From an uncultured Ruminococcus sp. (GTDB lineage Bacteria; Bacillota; Clostridia; Oscillospirales; Ruminococcaceae): a stretch of DNA of 9,637 nucleotides. The stretch lies in assembly GCA_900543105.1 (NCBI GenBank), contig UQQA01000094.1, positions 1 through 9,637 on the forward strand. Direction: 5' to 3'. The notes below the pieces were generated by a model. The model searched no databases, was not told the DNA's origin, and worked only from the letters and a program-made list of their open reading frames with translations. A program made the position numbers and the translations under genes. Shown in pieces: positions 1-6,056 of the stretch (position 1 is its first letter; each line of letters starts with the position of its first letter).

Positions 1-630
1 TCCGAAAATGAACTGCAGCACTTCAGATATCATTTTGCCATTACAGCCGCACTGGCAGCCCGTTACTGCATGGAAGGCGGTATGTCCCTTTCCAAAGCAT
101 ACAGTATCAGCGATTTTTATATTCAAAAGGTAGATACGTGCAAAAGCAGACAGGATATCTCAGACCTGCATTTTTTAATGTGTGTGGATTATACGATCAG
201 AATGAAAAATCTGCGAAAAAAGAAGATCTGTTCCCAGCCCGTGGCAAAATGCATTGATTACATCTGCGAAAGTCTGCATACACGTATCACACTGGATACA
301 CTGGCTGATCATGTCGGCTTAAATTCTTCCTATCTGTCACGTCTTTTCAAAGCAGAAACCGGGCAGACGATCAGTGCCTATATATCGGATAAGAAGGTGG
401 AAACTGCCTGTAATATGCTGATATATTCGGAATATTCCCCGGTAGAAATTGCCACGATACTCTGCTTTCCAAATCAGAGTTATTTTACAAATGTTTTCAG
501 AAAAAAAACAGGCATGACGCCCAAAAAGTATCAGCAGAAGCATTTCAGGAGTACACCGATCGGAGAGAAAACGTCTTATAAACGAGTCGGACTACACATT
601 TTTGTGCCTGCCCGATGCTGCGGCTGTTGA
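1..630 (+). CDS. AraC-family transcriptional regulator, C-terminal part (5' end outside window)
   Basis: The frame is open from base 1, so the true start lies upstream; the ATG at 70 is internal. The C-terminus carries the two helix-turn-helix units of the AraC/XylS DNA-binding domain. The first is at about residues 97-118 counted from base 1 (ITLDTLADHVGLNSSYLSRL). The second is at about 146-168 (SPVEIATIL...QSYFTNVFRK), followed by the family signature TGMTPKKYQ. The preceding ~70 residues, including LAARYCMEGG and a Cys- and Lys-rich linker, recall AraC regulators of Lachnospiraceae; that is from memory, not a search. Natural coding probably ends near 550. The final ~25 codons to the stop at 628-630 are read out of frame over argC sequence. 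The regulated genes are unknown. Because of the join with argC, this gene should not be taken as a regulator of the arginine genes. Confidence 0.8.
   Translation, partial: SENELQHFRYHFAITAALAARYCMEGGMSLSKAYSISDFYIQKVDTCKSRQDISDLHFLMCVDYTIRMKNLRKKKICSQPVAKCIDYICESLHTRITLDTLADHVGLNSSYLSRLFKAETGQTISAYISDKKVETACNMLIYSEYSPVEIATILCFPNQSYFTNVFRKKTGMTPKKYQQKHFRSTPIGEKTSYKRVGLHIFVPARCCGC
545..565. other. Probable chimeric junction between araC-type and argC sequence
   Basis: AraC homology in frame 1 runs to about TPKKYQQKHFR (near 550). ArgC homology in frame 2 begins at about RSERKRLINESD (from ~557) with no start codon, ribosome binding site or intergenic DNA between them. Two unrelated protein families therefore meet mid-gene in different frames. 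This fits an assembly or amplification chimera, or a recombination scar. The exact base cannot be fixed by eye. Confidence 0.75.
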
Positions 631-1384
631 ATCGGTAGAGCTTTGCGATAATCCGCACACGAAGATACTTGACGCTTCGACTGCGCACAGAACCGCGCCC
701 GGCTGGGATTACGGACTTCCCGAGCTTTCGGCTGAACACCGTGCAAAAATTGCGGCTTCAAAGAGAGTTGCAGTCCCCGGCTGCTATGCGAGCGGATTCA
801 ATGCGCTTTGCTATCCTATGGTGAAGAATGGCTTCATTGCACCTTATCACACTGTTACCTGTCACGCAGTTTCGGGTTACAGCGGTGCGGGAAAGAAAGC
901 AATTGCTGTTTATGAGGGCGAAAACAAGCCTGACGAATTCAACTCGCCGAGATTTTACTCGCTCGGCAAGCAGCACAAGCACATCAAGGAAATGATGGCG
1001 ATATCGGGTCTTTCCTATCCTCCGATATTCAGCCCTATCGTTGATGATTACTACAACGGAATGGTGGTTGCTGTGCCGTTTTTCCTTCGTGCGATGCCCA
1101 AAAAGACGAGTGCGGAGGCTGTTCATGCGATGCTTTCCGAGCATTATGAGGGTCAGAACTTCGTAAAGGTCATGCCGCTCATGGGCGAGGGCGTTCTCGA
1201 GAACGGTTTCCTTGCGGCTAACACGATGAAAGACACGAACATGATGCAGATATTCGTTTTCGGCAATGACGACCACATCATGCTTTGCTCACGCTTCGAC
1301 AATCTCGGCAAGGGTGCATCTGGTGCGGCTGTTCAGTGCATGAACATTATGATGGGGATAGATGAGACCTACGGTCTTGTTTAA
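557..1384 (+). CDS. argC: N-acetyl-gamma-glutamyl-phosphate reductase, 5'-truncated (short type-2 form)
   Basis: ArgC reduces N-acetylglutamyl-5-phosphate with NADPH to the semialdehyde, the third step of arginine synthesis in the cytoplasm. About 275 residues are present. They include FLCLPDAAAVES, the segment LDASTAHRT, the catalytic Cys in VPGCYASG (codon 782-784), SGYSGAGKKA, and the HKHIKE segment that should hold the catalytic His. The usual C-terminal glycine-rich NLGKGASGAAVQ stretch is intact, and the end at TAA 1382-1384 is normal. The roughly 40 N-terminal residues with the Gly-rich NADP-binding loop (normally GxEGTTG) are missing, replaced by araC-type sequence. The TTG at 602 is only an in-frame codon inside the conserved FLCLPD motif, not a start. 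The short length and motif style match the ~310-residue type-2 ArgC family. As written the gene could not bind cofactor properly; in the source genome it is probably intact. Confidence 0.93.
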   Translation, partial: RSERKRLINESDYTFLCLPDAAAVESVELCDNPHTKILDASTAHRTAPGWDYGLPELSAEHRAKIAASKRVAVPGCYASGFNALCYPMVKNGFIAPYHTVTCHAVSGYSGAGKKAIAVYEGENKPDEFNSPRFYSLGKQHKHIKEMMAISGLSYPPIFSPIVDDYYNGMVVAVPFFLRAMPKKTSAEAVHAMLSEHYEGQNFVKVMPLMGEGVLENGFLAANTMKDTNMMQIFVFGNDDHIMLCSRFDNLGKGASGAAVQCMNIMMGIDETYGLV

Positions 1385-1406
1385 ATTCGGAATTGGGAAT
1401 ACGGCT

Positions 1407-1667
1407 ATGAGCAAATATGACAAGCTTTTTATCCAAATAATGAGCGGTAATTCTGACAGCAATATAGAATTTTCCGATTTACAGAAGATACTCACTTTAT
1501 TAGGCTTTGTTGTCAGGATCAAGGGAGATCATTTCATATATTTCAAAGAGGGTGTTGAGGAGATCATCAACATTCAGCCTAAAGGAAACAAGGCAAAACC
1601 CTATCAGGTCAAGCAGGTAAGAAATATAATACTTAAGTATAGAATGGGAGGTCATTTTAATGCATAA
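1407..1667 (+). CDS. hicA: HicA-family mRNA interferase toxin
   Basis: An 86-residue protein with the HicA double-stranded-RNA-binding-like fold signature: a helix ending LLGFVVRIKG, then DHFIYF, a second strand EEIINIQPKG, and the C-terminal helix QVKQVRNIILKY. His42 in KGDHF sits where the catalytic His of HicA toxins lies (usually GSHH). HicA enzymes cleave translated mRNA, and the partner HicB blocks them. I chose ATG 1407 because the alternative at 1362 lies inside argC and adds a non-homologous leader. The ribosome site is weak (GGGA near 1395), which could keep toxin yield low. It starts 22 bases after argC and overlaps hicB by 8 bases. By eye the gene is more AT-rich than its arg neighbours, hinting at lateral arrival. 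Family assignment is solid; activity is unproven. Confidence 0.85.
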   Translation: MSKYDKLFIQIMSGNSDSNIEFSDLQKILTLLGFVVRIKGDHFIYFKEGVEEIINIQPKGNKAKPYQVKQVRNIILKYRMGGHFNA

Positions 1668-1869
1668 GTATGAAGTTATTTTATATTGGAGCGAGGAGGA
1701 CGGCAGTTATATTGCCGAAGTTCCCGAGCTTGCAGGCTGTATGGCTGACGGAGAATCGATGCTTACGGCACTTGAAAATGTGCATACTGTAATTGATGAA
1801 TGGCTTGAGACCGCTGAACTTACGGGAAGAGAGATACCCAAACCAAAGGGAAAGCTTGCATTTGCTTAA
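1660..1869 (+). CDS. hicB: HicB-family antitoxin, short form without DNA-binding domain
   Basis: This 69-residue protein carries the partial RNase-H-like HicB domain: YEVILYWSEEDGSYIAEVPE, then LAGCMADGES (the conserved GC.adG.t segment) and the helix ALENVHTVIDEWLETA. It ends at KGKLAFA with no ribbon-helix-helix or HTH extension, so it probably cannot repress its own promoter by itself. The role expected from the family is to bind HicA and cover its active-site His. A strong Shine-Dalgarno (GGGAGGT, 1646-1652) lies inside hicA 7 bases before ATG 1660. The 8-base overlap with hicA favours coupled translation and an excess of antitoxin over toxin. argJ begins 31 bases downstream, so the pair probably shares the arg transcript. 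Confidence 0.87.
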   Translation: MHKYEVILYWSEEDGSYIAEVPELAGCMADGESMLTALENVHTVIDEWLETAELTGREIPKPKGKLAFA

Positions 1870-1900
1870 ATCGATATCAGAATAAAAGAGGAAAAATAAA

Positions 1901-3133
1901 ATGGAGAATTTTAAAGTAATTGACGGCGGTGTATGTGCTGCCGAGGGTTTTAAAGCAAGCGGTTTATACTGCGGAATCAAGGAGAATCCTACTAAGAAGA
2001 ATGATATTGCGCTCATTGTTTCCGATGTTATGTGCAATGCGGCAGGTGTTTACACTTCCAACAAGGTAAAGGGTGCGCCTGTTATCGTTACTAAGAAAAA
2101 TCTTGCGTCTTCGGGCGGCAAGGCTAAGGCTGTCATTGTAAACTCAAAGAATGCGAACACCTGCAATGCTGACGGCGAAGCTAAGGCTGATGCTATGTGC
2201 AAACTCGTTTCCGATGCTTTGGGCATAAAGCAGGAAGAGGTAATTGTTGCTTCGACGGGTGTTATCGGACAAATACTTCCGCTTGAACCTATTGAAAGGG
2301 CTGTTCCGCAGCTTGTGGAGAAGCTTGCTTATGACGGAAACGCGGAGGCTGCTACTGCTATCATGACGACTGACACGGTGAAAAAGGAATACGCTGTTGA
2401 ATTCGAGATAGGCGGAAAGGTTTGTCATCTCGGCGGTATGGCTAAGGGCAGCGGAATGATTCACCCGAATATGGCTACTACGCTCAATTTTATCACCACT
2501 GACTGTGCGGTTTCCGCTCCGATGTTACAGAAAGCGCTTTCCGAGATCGTTAAAATTACATACAACTGTCTTTCCGTTGACGGAGATCAGTCTACAAATG
2601 ATACCTGTATGCTTATGTCGAACGGACTTGCGGAGAACTCCGAGATAAATGCTGAGGGTGCTGATCTTGACACATTCAAGGCTGCGCTTTATCAGGTAAT
2701 GGCGAACCTGACCCGTATGCTTGCCAAGGACGGTGAGGGTGCTACAAAGCTTCTTACCTGTGTATGTTCTTCTGCGCCCGATCTTGACACGGCTATAATC
2801 GTTGCGAAGAGCGTTATCCGCTCGCCGCTTTTCAAGTGTGCGATGTTCGGTGCTGACGCTAACTGGGGACGTGTTCTCTGCGCTATTGGTTATGCCGAGG
2901 CTGAATTCGACATCAGCAAGGTCGATGTTGATCTCGGTTCAAAGGCAGGAAGAATTGCTGTTTGCAGAAATGGTGCAGGCGTTGATTTCTCTGAGGACGA
3001 GGCTAAGAAAATACTCACCGAGGACGAGATCGAGATATACATTGAGCTTAATCAGGGCGAAGCCAAAGCTACGGCTTGGGGCTGTGACCTTACTTATGAT
3101 TATGTCAAGATAAACGGTGATTACCGTTCTTAA
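1901..3133 (+). CDS. argJ: Bifunctional glutamate N-acetyltransferase / ornithine acetyltransferase
   Basis: ArgJ transfers the acetyl group from N-acetylornithine to glutamate, which makes the pathway cyclic; bifunctional forms can also use acetyl-CoA. The 410 residues show the family start (IDGGVCAAEGFKASGLYCGIK), the segment NSKNANTCNADG, and STGVIGQ of the oxyanion region. The self-cleavage site is HPNMATTL, with cut expected between Ala192 and Thr193 (codon 2477-2479). Thr193 then becomes the N-terminal nucleophile of the beta chain. FGADANWGRVLCAIGYA and the closing CDLTYDYVKINGDYRS are typical. Start ATG 1901 has an AAGAGG site 9 bases upstream. Whether this ArgJ is mono- or bifunctional cannot be told from sequence alone. 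No argE is in the window, consistent with an acetyl-recycling route. Confidence 0.97.
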   Translation: MENFKVIDGGVCAAEGFKASGLYCGIKENPTKKNDIALIVSDVMCNAAGVYTSNKVKGAPVIVTKKNLASSGGKAKAVIVNSKNANTCNADGEAKADAMCKLVSDALGIKQEEVIVASTGVIGQILPLEPIERAVPQLVEKLAYDGNAEAATAIMTTDTVKKEYAVEFEIGGKVCHLGGMAKGSGMIHPNMATTLNFITTDCAVSAPMLQKALSEIVKITYNCLSVDGDQSTNDTCMLMSNGLAENSEINAEGADLDTFKAALYQVMANLTRMLAKDGEGATKLLTCVCSSAPDLDTAIIVAKSVIRSPLFKCAMFGADANWGRVLCAIGYAEAEFDISKVDVDLGSKAGRIAVCRNGAGVDFSEDEAKKILTEDEIEIYIELNQGEAKATAWGCDLTYDYVKINGDYRS

Positions 3134-3163
3134 TTGTATATAACAATATAATTTATACAATTA
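3131..3163. promoter_or_regulatory. Inverted repeat in the argJ-argB gap, possible operator
   Basis: TAATTGTATA (3131-3140) and TATACAATTA (3154-3163) are perfect 10-base inverted arms separated by 13 bases. The first arm includes the argJ stop codon, and TATAAT (3147-3152) lies in the loop. There is no T-tract after the second arm, so a terminator is unlikely. I found no good -35 for that TATAAT. A regulator site, for example an ArgR-type box, is possible but the spacing is not that of a classical ARG box; this part is inference. Confidence 0.4.
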
Positions 3164-3191
3164 GTATAGAATGAATTGAGGAAGAAAAGAA

Positions 3192-4052
3192 ATGGAAAAC
3201 ATATCTAATCTGGTACGGTCAAAGGTACTTATTGATGCGCTCCCGTACATACAGAAATACTATGGCAAGATAGTCGTTGTAAAATACGGCGGCAATGCTA
3301 TGACGAACGAAGAACTCAAAGATGCTGTTATGAGCGATATTGTACTGCTTTCGCTCATTGGTGTAAAGGTAGTTCTTGTTCACGGCGGCGGTCCCGAGAT
3401 AAACGATATGCTCAAAAGAGTCGGCATTGAGAGCAGGTTCGTGAACGGACTTCGTTACACTGATGAGGCTACCGTTGACATCGTTAAGATGGTGCTTGCG
3501 GGAAAGGTGAACAAGGAGCTTGTTTCACATCTTACTCTCCACAAGGGCAATGCGCTCGGAATGTGCGGAATTGACGGCAATATGATAACTGCGCACAAGA
3601 TGGAAAGCAAGGACGATCTCGGTTTTGTCGGTGAGATAGTAAATGTGAACACTAAGCCTATTCTTGATGCGCTTGATAATGGCTACATTCCTGTTATTTC
3701 TACGGTTGCATGCGATGAGCAGGGTCAGACATACAACATCAATGCTGACACGGCGGCTTCGAGAATTGCGGCTGAGCTTGGTGCGGAGAACCTTATCCTT
3801 ATGACGGATATTGTCGGACTTCTCAAAAACAAGGACGATTCTTCCACACTCATTCCGACTGTACACGTCAGTGATGTACCGTTTATGAAACGTCAGGGCA
3901 TTATCTCGGGCGGTATGATACCTAAGATAGACTGCTGTGTTGAGGCTGTACGAAGAGGTGTTTCCAAGACCTGTATCATTGACGGACGTGTTCCGCACTC
4001 GATACTCGTTGAGCTTCTTTCAAGTCAGGGTATTGGTACTCAGTTTGTATAA
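3192..4052 (+). CDS. argB: Acetylglutamate kinase, probably arginine-inhibited
   Basis: ArgB phosphorylates N-acetyl-L-glutamate with ATP, the second pathway step. The 286-residue protein is a full-length amino-acid-kinase fold: Lys31 in KYGGNAM, the Gly-rich loop VLVHGGGPEIND (64-72), GLRYTD, AGKVNKELV, and NINADTAASRIA near the ATP site. Two features point to feedback inhibition: an N-terminal helix (about residues 5-23) before the first strand, as in hexameric arginine-sensitive kinases, and the C-terminal HSILVELLSSQGIGTQFV, with the GIGT motif (280-283) that contributes to the arginine site. ATG 3192 has GAGGA at 3178-3182. If inhibition holds, this enzyme sets flux for the whole pathway. 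Confidence 0.97.
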   Translation: MENISNLVRSKVLIDALPYIQKYYGKIVVVKYGGNAMTNEELKDAVMSDIVLLSLIGVKVVLVHGGGPEINDMLKRVGIESRFVNGLRYTDEATVDIVKMVLAGKVNKELVSHLTLHKGNALGMCGIDGNMITAHKMESKDDLGFVGEIVNVNTKPILDALDNGYIPVISTVACDEQGQTYNINADTAASRIAAELGAENLILMTDIVGLLKNKDDSSTLIPTVHVSDVPFMKRQGIISGGMIPKIDCCVEAVRRGVSKTCIIDGRVPHSILVELLSSQGIGTQFV

Positions 4053-4082
4053 TGGCATAAATATAATGACATAGAGTTTAAA

Positions 4083-4110
4083 TTGACATAATAAATACAT
4101 ATAGTATAAT
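4083..4110 (+). promoter_or_regulatory. Consensus sigma-70/SigA promoter before the lipase-like gene
   Basis: TTGACA (4083-4088), 16-base spacer, TATAAT (4105-4110): both hexamers match consensus exactly. Transcription should begin near 4116-4118, only about 5 bases before the ATG at 4122, so the message would be almost leaderless. This promoter could also serve genes further downstream, including argD and argF. Confidence 0.8.
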
Positions 4111-4121
4111 TGGTGACAGGT

Positions 4122-5549
4122 ATGACTTTACTTAAATTATTTCTTATTATAGCGTTTATTGCAGTAATGGCGGTGCTTGACGTTAAGAGGAAGCTTCCGC
4201 TGTTCGGTCGGCTTGGCGGTGTTATTGAAATTTCGTTTTTGCCGCACTGCTGTCTTATCATTTATCTTATTATAAAGCTTATGGACTTTTCGGGGGCGGC
4301 GGCAGTCTGGGCAGGCATTTTATGCGGTGGGTTTATGCTCGTCCGCATAGTTGTGATGTCGATAAAGCCGCACAACCGAAAGCTTCGTGTCAAGGTTCGT
4401 GTAAAGGCGCTTTACGGCGGAAAAGTCCTGATAGGGTATTCCGCGTGGTCGGTGCTTTTGCAGACGGCATTTTATATTGTAATGGGCGTGAACGGCTTTT
4501 TCGGCTTGCCGAGGGGACTTGTCATTGCCGACGCTGTGACGGCTGTTCTGCTTGTGCTTGGATTTGCGCTGAACGGAATAATAAGGGTGCTTGTACTTTG
4601 TTACAGGCTCAATATCATAAAGCGGATAGTGGTTTTCCTGCTTCTGCCGATACCTGTTGTCAACATTTTTGTGCTTGGATATATGTACAAGATAGCCGAC
4701 GAGGAATATGCTTTCGAGGACACGAGGGCGGAATGTGATGAACAGAGGGTAGAGTCGCAGGTCTGCTGTACGAAATATCCCTTACTGCTTGTTCATGGGA
4801 TAGGTTTCCGTGACAGACGTTATTTTAACTACTGGGGAAGAATACCCAAGGAGCTGAAGCGGAACGGTGCGGCTGTTTACTATGGTATGCAGGACGGCTG
4901 TATCACTGTTGAAGCGGCAGGGGAGCAGATAAAGAAGCGCATACTTGAAGTGATAGATGAAACGGGCTGTGAAAAGGTGAACATAATCGCACACTCAAAG
5001 GGTGGACTTGATGCGAGGTACGTTATTTCCACGCTCGGAATGGATGACTATGTTGCAAGTCTGACGACGGTGGGAACTCCGCACAGGGGTTCGCAGGTTG
5101 CAGACGAGGCGCAGAAGCTTCCCGACAGCTTATACCGAAAGGTTGCGGCTTATATGGACAGGAGCTTTCACAAGCTTGGAGATGAAAACCCCGATTTTTA
5201 CAATGCCTGTCACGAATTCACATCGGAATATGCGGAAAAATTCAATCGTGAAAATCCCGATTCGGGCAAGGTGTACTATCAGAGCTATGCTTCCGTTATG
5301 AGCGGAATGTTCAGCTTCGGGATCCTTGCTTTTACATATCTTATATTGCGTAAATACGGCAGAAATGACGGACTTGTGACGGTAGAGTCTGCAAAGTGGG
5401 GCGAGTTCAGAAAGGTTTACGAACCTGTTCGTCACAGAGGTGTTTCGCACGGGGACACTATCGATCTTATGCGTGAGGATTTCGGCGGTTTTGACCCGAG
5501 AGAGGCTTATGTTGAGATAGTTTCCGATTTAAAGGAAAAAGGATTTTGA
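4122..5549 (+). CDS. Membrane-anchored lipase/esterase-like alpha/beta hydrolase
   Basis: A 475-residue fusion. The first ~190 residues hold about six hydrophobic segments (near 4-19, 40-55, 60-80, 105-126, 133-160 and 167-190). The rest is a lipase-type alpha/beta hydrolase. Catalytic features are VHGIG (His225, oxyanion region), AHSKGG with nucleophile Ser292, Asp416 in RNDGLVTVES and His443 in GVSHGD. The NDGLV plus late His arrangement matches true bacterial lipases of the LipA/Lipase_2 type. Whether the catalytic half faces outside or in is not clear; there is no cleavable signal. The substrate is unknown, perhaps membrane lipid or acyl esters. The start is uncertain: ATG 4122 has no Shine-Dalgarno beyond AGG, while TTG 4110 and GTG 4113 overlap or abut the -10 box. 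It sits between argB and the small membrane protein and probably has no direct arginine role. Confidence 0.8.
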   Translation: MTLLKLFLIIAFIAVMAVLDVKRKLPLFGRLGGVIEISFLPHCCLIIYLIIKLMDFSGAAAVWAGILCGGFMLVRIVVMSIKPHNRKLRVKVRVKALYGGKVLIGYSAWSVLLQTAFYIVMGVNGFFGLPRGLVIADAVTAVLLVLGFALNGIIRVLVLCYRLNIIKRIVVFLLLPIPVVNIFVLGYMYKIADEEYAFEDTRAECDEQRVESQVCCTKYPLLLVHGIGFRDRRYFNYWGRIPKELKRNGAAVYYGMQDGCITVEAAGEQIKKRILEVIDETGCEKVNIIAHSKGGLDARYVISTLGMDDYVASLTTVGTPHRGSQVADEAQKLPDSLYRKVAAYMDRSFHKLGDENPDFYNACHEFTSEYAEKFNRENPDSGKVYYQSYASVMSGMFSFGILAFTYLILRKYGRNDGLVTVESAKWGEFRKVYEPVRHRGVSHGDTIDLMREDFGGFDPREAYVEIVSDLKEKGF

Positions 5550-5565
5550 CAAATTTAAATTTCTG

Positions 5566-5594
5566 TTGCAATTTGTTATAAATTCTGTTATAAT
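5566..5594 (+). promoter_or_regulatory. Extended -10 promoter before the four-helix membrane protein gene
   Basis: TTGCAA (5566-5571), 17-base spacer, TATAAT (5589-5594) with TG at 5586-5587 making an extended -10. TGTTATAA occurs twice, 12 bases apart (5574-5581 and 5586-5593). A 12-base palindrome AAATTTAAATTT (5551-5562) sits just upstream of the -35. The start of transcription is expected near 5601, right at the ribosome site, so this leader is also very short. It can feed argD through argF. Confidence 0.72.
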
Positions 5595-5613
5595 GTCCCT
5601 AAAGGTGATATAA

Positions 5614-6051
5614 ATGGGTCAGATAAACATATTCGGACTTGTTTTTATGGTAATTATAATGATACCGAACGTTATATTTGCTTTGAAATGCAAGGACGGG
5701 TTTGGAAACAGGTGGGAAAACAAGGCTGTTGAGGTGCTTGAACAGATAGGGCGGTACGGGTGTTTTGCTTTTATGGTGATAAACATACCGAAAACGTGGT
5801 TCGGGTGGGCTTCGGACGAGGCTTTCGCTTTATATCTTATTGTTGATGCGGTGCTTGTTACTGCATACTGCATGATATGGGCGGTGTGCTTTAAGAAAAA
5901 CAGTGTTTTCCGTGCTTTGAGCTTATCGATAATACCCTCGGTAATATTCCTTTTCAGCGGAATAATGAGCAGGTCTGTACTTTTGATGATATCGGCACTG
6001 ATTTTTGCGCCGTGCCATATACTTATTTCTTATAAAAATGCAAGGAGCTGA
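5614..6051 (+). CDS. Small membrane protein of unknown function, about four helices
   Basis: I do not recognise a named family. The 145 residues form about four hydrophobic helices: near 5-23, 48-62, 71-91 and 99-138 (the last possibly two). They are joined by short basic loops (KCKDGFGNRWENK, CFKKNSVFR, YKNARS). The segment CKDGFGNRWENKAVEVLEQIGRYGCF is the most distinctive and would be the best search seed. Start ATG 5614 is supported by AAAGGTGAT (5601-5609), an almost perfect anti-Shine-Dalgarno complement. The last codons contain the AAGGAG ribosome site of argD (6042-6047), so the two genes are tightly linked. Its own promoter lies just upstream. A transport or sensing role cannot be argued from sequence. 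Confidence 0.8.
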   Translation: MGQINIFGLVFMVIIMIPNVIFALKCKDGFGNRWENKAVEVLEQIGRYGCFAFMVINIPKTWFGWASDEAFALYLIVDAVLVTAYCMIWAVCFKKNSVFRALSLSIIPSVIFLFSGIMSRSVLLMISALIFAPCHILISYKNARS

Positions 6052-6056
6052 TAAAA

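Noticed and set aside
70..630. ATG 70 as the start of a complete 186-residue regulator
   Set aside because: The frame is open and family-like back to base 1, so the start lies outside the window; the last ~25 codons are out-of-frame argC.
602..1384. TTG at 602 as the start of a complete argC-like gene
   Set aside because: The codon lies in the conserved FLCLPD motif, and ArgC-like residues (RSERKRLINESDYTF) precede it in frame. The gene is truncated, not short.
1362..1406. Longer HicA start at ATG 1362
   Set aside because: It overlaps the argC coding end and adds 15 residues that do not look like HicA; ATG 1407 gives the normal length.
3131..3163. Inverted repeat as an intrinsic terminator between argJ and argB
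   Set aside because: The stem is AT-only apart from one G:C pair, and no T-run follows the second arm.
4048..4067. Extra TATAAT boxes at 4048-4053 and 4062-4067
   Set aside because: Neither has a credible -35 at 16-18 bases; they are incidental in AT-rich DNA next to the true promoter at 4083-4110.
4322..4738. Plus-strand alternative frame of 138 codons inside the lipase-like gene
   Set aside because: It overlaps the hydrophobic N-terminal domain, has odd Cys- and Arg-rich composition and no supporting signals.
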